Assembly (NCBI GenBank): GCA_013695005.1
Contig: JACDBJ010000050.1
Location: 1 to 5,077, forward strand
Length of the DNA: 5,077 bases
From: Pseudonocardiales bacterium
Lineage (GTDB): Bacteria; Actinomycetota; Actinomycetes; Mycobacteriales; Pseudonocardiaceae
Reading direction: 5' to 3'
Under the pieces are notes generated by a model, which was not told the DNA's origin, ran no database searches, and saw nothing but the letters and a program-made list of their open reading frames with translations. Each line of letters starts with the position of its first letter. Position 1 is the stretch's first letter. Positions 1 through 5,077 of the stretch are shown here, in pieces. The position numbers and the translations under genes are program-made.

Positions 1-486
1 GTGGTCGGACGGCCCGAGCTGGTGTTCCTCGACGAACCGACGGCCGGGCTGGACCCGCAGGGCCGCCGGCTGGTCTGGGAGCTGATCGGCGCGCTGCGCC
101 GCGACGGTGTCGCTGTGCTGCTGACAACGCATCAGATGGCCGAGGCGGAGGAGCTGGCCGACGACGTGGTGATCATCGACCACGGCCGCGTGGTGGCGCA
201 CGGCTCACCGGTGGCGCTGACCGCGAACGGTGACGACGCGGAGCTGCGGTTCCGGGCACGGCCGGGGATGAACCTGCGGTTGCTGTCCGACGAGCTCCCG
301 GCCGGGTACCACGCAGCCGAGCCGGCGGCCGGCCGTTACCTCGTGCAGGGGCCGATCGACCCGGCGGTGCTGTCGGCCGTGACGACCTGGTGCGCCGGCC
401 AGGGTGCGCTGGCCGACGACGTGCAGGTCTCCCGCCGCAGCCTCGAGGACGTCTTCCTGGAGCTGACCGGCCGGGAGCTGCGTTGA
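1..486 (+). CDS. ABC transporter ATP-binding protein, DrrA-like (3' part only)
   Basis: This is the C-terminal part (161 codons) of the ATPase subunit that powers an ABC-2 type exporter at the inner face of the membrane. The frame is open at the left edge, and the GTG at base 1 is most likely an internal valine, because Walker A and the LSGGQ signature must lie upstream. Visible motifs, numbered from base 1, are Walker B with its catalytic glutamate (LVFLDEP, 7-13), the D-loop (AGLD, 15-18) and the switch histidine H44 in TTHQ. A regulatory-type C-terminal domain follows (about 70-161) and ends in RRSLEDVFLELTGRELR, the usual tail of CcmA/DrrA-type ATPases. The stop overlaps the start of the permease gene by four bases, so the two are very probably a pair made in matched amounts. 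The substrate cannot be read from the ATPase. Annotation as an antibiotic or multidrug exporter would be by family resemblance only. Confidence 0.93.
   Translation: MVGRPELVFLDEPTAGLDPQGRRLVWELIGALRRDGVAVLLTTHQMAEAEELADDVVIIDHGRVVAHGSPVALTANGDDAELRFRARPGMNLRLLSDELPAGYHAAEPAAGRYLVQGPIDPAVLSAVTTWCAGQGALADDVQVSRRSLEDVFLELTGRELR
473..477 (+). promoter_or_regulatory. Shine-Dalgarno site for the ABC permease
   Basis: GGGAG lies inside the end of the ATPase gene, five bases before the TTG at 483. It supports TTG 483 over the only nearby in-frame ATG, at 573, as the permease start. Confidence 0.55.
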
Positions 487-1289
487 CAGCGGCGCCCAGG
501 CCCGAGGCCGGGGTGCCCCGGTTCGCGCGGGGCACCTTCACCCCCGACCCAGCCCCCGGCTCGCTGCTGCGCATGCTGGCCACCCAGTCGGCCACCGAGC
601 TGCGGCTGGCTCTGCGGCAGGGCGAACAGGTGCTGCTGACGCTGCTCATCCCGTTGCTGCTGCTGGTCGGCCTGACGTTGCTGCAGGTGGTTCCGCTTCC
701 GGAGCCACGGATCAACTCGGTCGTGCCCGCCGTGCTGGCCCTGGCCGTGATGTCCACCGCGTTCACCGGGCAGGCGATCGCGCTGGGCTTCGACCGCCGC
801 TACGGCGTCATCGCCCGGCTGGCGGCCACCGCACTGCCGCGCTGGCTGCTCGTCGCGGGCCGGCTGGCGGCCGTGCTCGGCCAGGTGGTGATCCAGACGG
901 TGCTGCTGGGCGCCGTCGCGGTGGCGCTCGGCTGGCGGCCGGCGCTGGGTGGCCTCGGCTGGGCGCTGCTGCTGGTGCTGCTGGGCTGCGCCGCCTTCGG
1001 GACATTGGGCATCCTGCTGGGTGGCTCGCTGCGCGCCGAGCTGGTGCTCGCGGTCGCGAACGTCCTGTGGTTCGTGCTGCTGCTCGGCGGCGGCATCGTT
1101 GTGCCGGCGGCGCAGCTGCCCGGCCCGCTGGTCGACGTGGTCGGCTTCCTGCCCTCCGGTGCGCTCGCCGAGGGGCTGCGCGCCGCGCTCGTCGACGGGG
1201 TGGCACCGGCCGGGCAGTCGGTGCTCGTGCTGATCGGGTGGGCGCTGGTGGCCGGCCTGGTGGCCTCGCGAACGGTGCGGCTGCGATGA
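483..1289 (+). CDS. ABC-2 type transporter permease, DrrB-like
   Basis: This is the membrane subunit (268 residues) that partners the preceding ATPase. I chose the TTG at 483 because it overlaps the ATPase stop (TTGA), has GGGAG five bases upstream, and keeps the N-terminal stretch RFARGTFTPDP (13-23), which I recall as conserved in actinobacterial homologues. An ATG start at 573 (residue 31) would remove it. About six hydrophobic helices are visible, roughly 50-70, 79-102, 122-149, 157-180, 187-207 and 247-261, as expected for one ABC-2 half-transporter. The amphipathic segment FDRRYGVIARLAATALPR (103-120) is the family's hallmark after the second helix. The gene ends in an ATGA overlap with ctaA, so three genes are translationally linked. 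Family membership is clear. The substrate is unknown, and candidates range from drugs or lipids to a compound needed for cytochrome oxidase assembly. Confidence 0.88.
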   Translation: MTAAPRPEAGVPRFARGTFTPDPAPGSLLRMLATQSATELRLALRQGEQVLLTLLIPLLLLVGLTLLQVVPLPEPRINSVVPAVLALAVMSTAFTGQAIALGFDRRYGVIARLAATALPRWLLVAGRLAAVLGQVVIQTVLLGAVAVALGWRPALGGLGWALLLVLLGCAAFGTLGILLGGSLRAELVLAVANVLWFVLLLGGGIVVPAAQLPGPLVDVVGFLPSGALAEGLRAALVDGVAPAGQSVLVLIGWALVAGLVASRTVRLR

Positions 1290-2245
1290 CCGCCCTGCTG
1301 AGCTGCCTTCGGACCCAACCGCCGGCCACCCCGCCGGTCCTCATGCGGCGGCTGGCGATCGCCGCCGTGGTGGCCCAGGCCGGGATCGCGGTGACCGGCT
1401 CGGTCGTTCGGGTGACGGGTTCCGGGCTGGGCTGCCCGACCTGGCCGCAGTGCTTCCCCGGCAGCCTGGTGCCGGTGTCCAACGCCGACGTGGCGCCGCT
1501 GCACCAGTGGGTGGAGTTCGGCAACCGGCTGCTGACGGTCGTGCTCGTGCTGGTGGCCGGGGCGTGCCTGCTCGCGGCGCTGAACACCCGACCGCGCCGC
1601 CGGCGGCTGACCTGGCTGGCCGCCGCGATGCCGGCCGGTGTGGTCGCGCAGGCCGTGGTCGGTGGCGTGACGGTGCTGGCCGGGTTGGTGTGGTGGACGG
1701 TGGCGCCGCACTTCCTGGTCTCGATGGTGCTGGTCTGGCTCGCGGTCCTGCTCGTCGCCGAGTCCAGCGGAGCGCACCGCCACCCCACTCCCGTGGCGCC
1801 GGTCGCGCGCCGCCTGGTCACGGCCAGCGTCGTGGTGCTGGCCGCGCTGCTGGTCGCAGGGACGCTGGTCACCGCCGCGGGTCCGCACGCCGGGGACCCC
1901 GACACGCCTCGGCTGGACCTCAGCGTCGAGCTGCTGGCGCAGGTGCACGGCGGCCTGCTGCTCGGCTACGTCGCTCTGCTGGTGGCGCTCGGCCTTGCGC
2001 TGCGGGCAACGGGTGCCACCGCTACCGTCTGGCGGCGCTACGGACTGCTCGTCGCCGTCGTGGTCGCCCAGGGCGCGCTGGGCCGGGTGCAGTACGCGCT
2101 CGGCGTGCCGGAGCTGCTGGTCTCGTTGCACGTGCTGGGTGCCTGCCTGGTAACCATCGCGGCGGCCGCGCTCTGGACGGCGACGAGCGGACGGTCGCCG
2201 ACGGCGTCGCAGCCGCCGGTCACGTCAGCGGCCATCCGAGCCTGA
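1286..2245 (+). CDS. ctaA: heme A synthase (CtaA/COX15)
   Basis: This integral membrane monooxygenase (319 residues) oxidises the C8 methyl of heme O to the formyl group of heme A, the cofactor of aa3-type cytochrome c oxidase. Eight hydrophobic helices are visible (about 22-41, 75-99, 108-132, 138-158, 175-198, 215-239, 250-272, 277-299), arranged as two four-helix halves. The first outer loop carries VRVTGSGLGCPTWPQCFPG, with C50 and C56 matching the redox cysteine pair of Bacillus-type enzymes. Candidate heme ligands are H142 (APHF), H221 (VHGG) and H282 (LHVLGA). The fourth expected position, in the ExxH motif of helix 2, reads E77-F-G-N80, with an Asn instead of His and H73 seven residues earlier. 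The ATG at 1286 overlaps the permease stop (ATGA) and has no clear Shine-Dalgarno site, suggesting coupled translation. ATG 1343 is a weaker alternative start. The heme O supplier, ctaB, lies downstream on the opposite strand. I recall the mycobacterial equivalent being annotated as an ABC transporter membrane protein, which this loop signature argues against. Confidence 0.93.
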   Translation: MTALLSCLRTQPPATPPVLMRRLAIAAVVAQAGIAVTGSVVRVTGSGLGCPTWPQCFPGSLVPVSNADVAPLHQWVEFGNRLLTVVLVLVAGACLLAALNTRPRRRRLTWLAAAMPAGVVAQAVVGGVTVLAGLVWWTVAPHFLVSMVLVWLAVLLVAESSGAHRHPTPVAPVARRLVTASVVVLAALLVAGTLVTAAGPHAGDPDTPRLDLSVELLAQVHGGLLLGYVALLVALGLALRATGATATVWRRYGLLVAVVVAQGALGRVQYALGVPELLVSLHVLGACLVTIAAAALWTATSGRSPTASQPPVTSAAIRA

Positions 2246-2247
2246 TC

Positions 2248-2256
2248 GAGGAAGGG
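2248..2256 (+). promoter_or_regulatory. Shine-Dalgarno site for qor
   Basis: GAGGAAGGG sits in the 15-base gap after the ctaA stop, four bases before ATG 2261. It is the strongest ribosome binding site in the window. It fixes the qor start and suggests qor is translated independently even if it is co-transcribed with ctaA. Confidence 0.8.
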
Positions 2257-2260
2257 ACTC

Positions 2261-3232
2261 ATGCGGGCGGTGCAGGTTCGCCAGACCGGAGGTCCGGAGG
2301 TGCTCGAGCTCGCCGACCTGCCGGAGCCCAAAGCGGGCGAGGGCGAGCTCCTCGTCGCCGTGGCCGCGGCCGGGGTGAACTACATCGACACCTACCAGCG
2401 CTCCGGCATGTACCCGTTGCAGACACCCTTCGTGCTCGGCATGGAAGGTGCCGGCACGGTGCGGGAGGTCGGCACCGGCGTCGACGGTCTCTCAGTCGGT
2501 GACCGGGTGGCCTGGTGCGACACGATGGGCAGCTACGCCGAGCAGGCCGTGGTGCCGGTGTCGGACGCGGTGGTCGTACCGGACGGTGTGCCGGACGACG
2601 TCGCCGGCGGGATGCTCCTGCAAGGCATCACCGCCCACTACTTGGTCACCGACACGTACTCCGTCCAGCCCGGCGACACCGTGCTGGTGCATGCCGCGGC
2701 AGGCGGCGTCGGGCAGCTGCTGACCCAGTTGGTCACCGCAGGCGGCGGGCGCGTGATCGGCACCGTGTCCACTGAGGCGAAGGAGGAGCTGGCCCGGGAG
2801 GCCGGCGCCGCGGACGTCATCCGATACACCGAGACCGACGACCTCCCCGCGGAAGTCCGGGAGCGGACCGGCGACAAGGGGGTCGACGTGGTCTACGACG
2901 GTGTCGGCGCCTCGACTTTCGACGCCAGCATGGCGAGCCTGCGCCGGCGCGGGACGCTCGTGCTCTACGGCGCCAGCAGCGGAGCGGTGCCGCCGATGGA
3001 CCCGCAGCGGCTCAACGCCGCGGGCTCGCTGTACCTGACGCGGCCGAAGCTGAAGGACTACATCGCGACCCGCGAGGAGCTGGAGTCACGCGCTGCCGCT
3101 GTGCTCGCCGCCGTGGCGGACGGGTCGCTGCGGCTGCGGATCAGCGAGCGCTATCCGCTCGAGGACGCCCGCACGGCACACGAGGACCTGCAGTCACGCC
3201 GAACCACCGGCAAGCTCCTGCTCATCCCCTAG
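2261..3232 (+). CDS. qor: NADPH:quinone oxidoreductase-like protein (zeta-crystallin type MDR)
   Basis: This is a cytosolic medium-chain dehydrogenase/reductase of 323 residues, close to the usual length of about 325 for QOR. The family reduces quinones or other activated carbonyl compounds with NADPH. The N-terminal GroES-like domain (about 1-125) contains the QOR signature GVNYIDTYQRSGMYP (38-52) and the loop LGMEGAGTVREVG (59-71). The Rossmann domain follows with the nucleotide-binding HAAAGGVG motif (144-151) and the conserved VDVVYDGVG strand (208-216). The lone cysteine, C86, and the absence of a zinc-ligand set place it with the zinc-free reductases rather than alcohol dehydrogenases. 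Start ATG 2261 is supported by GAGGAAGGG. The gene lies 15 bases after ctaA, so it is probably in the same transcript, and its stop is 5 bases from that of convergent ctaB. Quinone is the family substrate, but the true substrate here is not shown. A respiratory redox role is inferred from the neighbours. Confidence 0.93.
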   Translation: MRAVQVRQTGGPEVLELADLPEPKAGEGELLVAVAAAGVNYIDTYQRSGMYPLQTPFVLGMEGAGTVREVGTGVDGLSVGDRVAWCDTMGSYAEQAVVPVSDAVVVPDGVPDDVAGGMLLQGITAHYLVTDTYSVQPGDTVLVHAAAGGVGQLLTQLVTAGGGRVIGTVSTEAKEELAREAGAADVIRYTETDDLPAEVRERTGDKGVDVVYDGVGASTFDASMASLRRRGTLVLYGASSGAVPPMDPQRLNAAGSLYLTRPKLKDYIATREELESRAAAVLAAVADGSLRLRISERYPLEDARTAHEDLQSRRTTGKLLLIP

Positions 3233-3249
3233 CGGGGCTACGGCAGCAG
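3218..3249. terminator. possible weak bidirectional hairpin between qor and ctaB
   Basis: The qor and ctaB stops are separated by 5 bases. Around them CCCC (3226-3229) can pair with GGGG (3234-3237), and an outer arm CTGCT (3218-3222) can pair with AGCAG (3245-3249). Alternatively TAGC (3230-3233) pairs with GCTA (3237-3240). None has a following T-run on either strand, so intrinsic termination is doubtful. The structure overlaps both gene ends, and transcription may simply read into the opposing gene or end by Rho. Confidence 0.22.
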
Positions 3250-4197
3250 CGCGGGGACCAGTGGGGCGAAGCCAACGGCGGCGTCCACCGCGATCGCGAC
3301 GAACAGCACGCACAGGTACGTGTTCGACAGGTGGAACAGCTTCATCGGCTTGGTGGTCTCGCCCGCCCGCACGGCCGTGTGCAGCCGATGCGCGACGACC
3401 AGGAACCACCCGCCGGCCACCACGGCCACCACGCCGTAGATCCACGACGTCGCCGGCAGCAGCAGCAGCGACCAGGCCACCATCGCCCAGGCGTAGATCA
3501 CGATACGTACCGACACCTGCACCGGCGTCGCCACCACCGGCAGCATCGGCACGCCGGCCGCGGCGTAGTCCTCGCGGTAGCGCATGGCCAGCGCCCAGAA
3601 GTGCGGCGGCGTCCAGAAGAAGATCACCCCGAACATGACCAGCGCAGGCCAGGCCAGGCTGCCGGTCACAGCGGCCCAGCCGATGACCACCGGCATGCAC
3701 CCTGCGGCGCCGCCCCAGACGATGTTCTGTGAGGTGCGTCGCTTGAGCAGCAGCGTGTAGACCAGCACGTAAAAGGCGATCGCCGCCACTGACAGCCCTG
3801 CGGCCAGCCAGTTCGTGGTCAGGCCCAGCCACACGGCGCTCGCCGCACCGAGCACCAGCCCGAACACCAGCGCATGCACTCGCGGTACCTCGTCGCGCAC
3901 CAGCGGACGGCGCCTGGTGCGCTTCATCAGCGCGTCGATGTCGGCGTCGAGCACGCAGTTCAGCGCGTGCGCGCTGGCCGCGGCCATCGCGCCGCCCACC
4001 AGCACGGCCACCACCAGCCACGCCGAGGGCAGCGTGCCGCCCTGCCACCTGCGCTCGGCGAGGAACATCGCCGGCACGGTCACGACGAGCAGCTGCTCGA
4101 TGATGCGGGTCTTGGTGAGCGCGAGGTAGGACCGCAGCACGTCGACCGCCCGGCGCGGCGGTGCGGCCACAGGCGCAGACACGCTGGCCGCGCTCAC
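3238..4197 (-). CDS. ctaB: protoheme IX farnesyltransferase (heme O synthase, CtaB/COX10)
   Basis: This polytopic UbiA-family prenyltransferase (319 residues) attaches a farnesyl group from farnesyl diphosphate to heme b, giving heme O, the substrate of CtaA. After a variable N-terminus of about 18 residues, some nine hydrophobic helices are visible. The first diphosphate/Mg-binding motif is NxxxDxxxD at N80, D84 and D88, followed by KRTRRRPL (92-99). The second conserved block includes LKRRTSQNIVWGGAAG (151-166) and IGW (172-174). FFWTPPHFWALAM (193-205), DY (210-211) and AGVPMLPV (214-221) are diagnostic of heme O synthases rather than other UbiA enzymes. The start is GTG 4197, eight bases after GAGGT (4210-4206). 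The gene is transcribed towards qor and away from tkt, so its promoter should lie in the gap at 4198-4406. Length and motifs are normal and I see no damage. Confidence 0.96.
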   Translation of the reverse strand: MSAASVSAPVAAPPRRAVDVLRSYLALTKTRIIEQLLVVTVPAMFLAERRWQGGTLPSAWLVVAVLVGGAMAAASAHALNCVLDADIDALMKRTRRRPLVRDEVPRVHALVFGLVLGAASAVWLGLTTNWLAAGLSVAAIAFYVLVYTLLLKRRTSQNIVWGGAAGCMPVVIGWAAVTGSLAWPALVMFGVIFFWTPPHFWALAMRYREDYAAAGVPMLPVVATPVQVSVRIVIYAWAMVAWSLLLLPATSWIYGVVAVVAGGWFLVVAHRLHTAVRAGETTKPMKLFHLSNTYLCVLFVAIAVDAAVGFAPLVPALLP

Positions 4198-4205
4198 CAG
4201 TTGTT

Positions 4206-4210
4206 ACCTC
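4206..4210 (-). promoter_or_regulatory. Shine-Dalgarno site for ctaB
   Basis: On the minus strand GAGGT lies eight bases before the GTG at 4197. It supports that GTG as the ctaB start and limits the untranslated leader to the short stretch up to the candidate promoter near 4250. Confidence 0.6.
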
Positions 4211-4234
4211 GCTCGGGGGATTCGGAAGCGGTGC

Positions 4235-4250
4235 TACCCACGCGATGGTA
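4235..4250 (-). promoter_or_regulatory. candidate ctaB -10 element inside a near-palindrome
   Basis: The minus strand reads TACCAT at 4250-4245, fitting the TAnnnT form of actinobacterial -10 elements, about 48 bases before the ctaB start. No convincing -35 hexamer is seen upstream. The 16-base plus-strand segment TACCCACGCGATGGTA (4235-4250) is symmetric at 12 of 16 positions (TACC/GGTA arms and a central CGCG), so the same bases could also be an operator. Both readings are inference from a short match. Confidence 0.25.
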
Positions 4251-4335
4251 ACCCGCAGGTGTCCCCGCGCAGGGCAGCGGGTAGACCCCTGTTGACCGGC
4301 GAACCCCATGATCCGGCCGACGCCGCCGGGAGAGC

Positions 4336-4341
4336 TAGGCT
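4336..4341 (+). promoter_or_regulatory. candidate tkt -10 element
   Basis: TAGGCT fits the TAnnnT pattern of actinobacterial vegetative promoters and lies 65 bases before the tkt start codon. No good -35 hexamer stands 16-19 bases upstream. The nearest TTGAC-like sequence, TTGACC at 4292-4297, is too far away at 38 bases. If this is the promoter, transcription would begin within the hairpin at 4342-4362. Confidence 0.28.
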
Positions 4342-4362
4342 GGCTCTGTCCCGTTCAGAGCC
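4342..4362 (+). repeat. perfect 7-bp inverted repeat in the tkt leader
   Basis: GGCTCTG (4342-4348) and CAGAGCC (4356-4362) are exact reverse complements around a 7-base loop. An upstream AGAGC (4331-4335) can also pair with GCTCT (4343-4347), giving a mutually exclusive alternative stem. There is no T-run after it, so it does not look like a simple terminator. It could be an operator, a 5' mRNA structure, or chance in GC-rich sequence. Confidence 0.5.
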
Positions 4363-4391
4363 CCTCAGGCATCAGGCGTCCCTAACAGTTC

Positions 4392-4396
4392 AGGAG
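4392..4396 (+). promoter_or_regulatory. Shine-Dalgarno site for tkt
   Basis: AGGAG lies ten bases before GTG 4407, a slightly long spacing. It supports this GTG as the start, and no other in-frame start with a better site is visible before the conserved N-terminal region. Confidence 0.65.
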
Positions 4397-4406
4397 CACA
4401 ACTGCT

Positions 4407-5077
<671 letters not shown>

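Noticed and set aside
1..3. GTG at base 1 as a true start of the ABC ATPase
   Set aside because: The protein would begin just before Walker B and lack Walker A and the signature motif. The gene more plausibly extends left of the window.
800..2131. A 443-codon minus-strand open frame, and a second one of 365 codons at 808-1905, antisense to the permease and ctaA
   Set aside because: The translations are low-complexity Arg/Pro/Ala/Ser/Gln-rich sequences with no recognisable domain. The plus strand over the same bases encodes two well-recognised membrane proteins. Long antisense frames are expected in GC-rich coding DNA.
1450..2502. A 350-codon plus-strand frame spanning the ctaA/qor junction
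   Set aside because: It is Arg/Gly/Ala-rich, crosses two supported genes in another frame and has no family features, so it is a frame shadow.
4292..4297. TTGACC as a -35 element for tkt
   Set aside because: The only good -10 candidate, TAGGCT at 4336, is 38 bases away, and no TAnnnT hexamer stands at the normal spacing.
3194..4309. A 371-codon minus-strand frame longer than ctaB itself and covering it
   Set aside because: It is Arg/Gly-rich without membrane helices, while the shifted frame at 4197-3238 carries all heme O synthase motifs. It also runs into the end of qor.

Overview
The window looks like chromosomal DNA from a high-GC actinobacterium. The coding sequence is strongly G/C-biased at third codon positions, two of the six genes start with GTG and one with TTG, and every gene resembles actinobacterial families. 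The order ABC ATPase - ABC permease - ctaA - qor, facing ctaB, with tkt divergent from ctaB, is from memory the order found around the SufR/Suf cluster, cytochrome-oxidase and pentose-phosphate genes in mycobacteria, Pseudonocardiaceae and streptomycetes. I cannot name the genus.

Layout. Bases 1-2245 hold three plus-strand genes that overlap head to tail: the 3' part of an ABC transporter ATPase, its six-helix ABC-2 permease (TTG start, TTGA overlap), and heme A synthase ctaA (ATGA overlap). After 15 bases with a good Shine-Dalgarno site comes qor, a zinc-free NADPH:quinone oxidoreductase-like enzyme (2261-3232). Its stop lies 5 bases from the stop of the convergent ctaB (4197-3238, minus strand), protoheme IX farnesyltransferase. 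A 209-base gap (4198-4406) separates ctaB from the divergent tkt, transketolase, which runs off the right edge after 223 codons.

Function. CtaB converts heme b to heme O and CtaA converts heme O to heme A, the cofactor of aa3-type cytochrome c oxidase. The two steps are encoded on opposite strands and therefore depend on different promoters: ctaB on the gap shared with tkt, and ctaA on a promoter upstream of the window shared with the ABC transporter. The ABC pair is a DrrA/DrrB-like exporter of unknown substrate. Its overlap coupling to ctaA makes a role in heme or oxidase assembly worth considering, but the sequence does not show the substrate. Qor may serve quinone or redox balance in the same respiratory setting. 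Tkt begins the non-oxidative pentose phosphate branch.

The window is mostly ordinary conserved core genome, and I see no undescribed system. The points worth a second look are the first heme-ligand position of CtaA (Asn where His is expected), the ABC-ctaA coupling, inverted repeats in the ctaB/tkt gap, and a palindrome that contains both convergent stop codons. No RNA gene, mobile element, CRISPR array or phage feature was seen.
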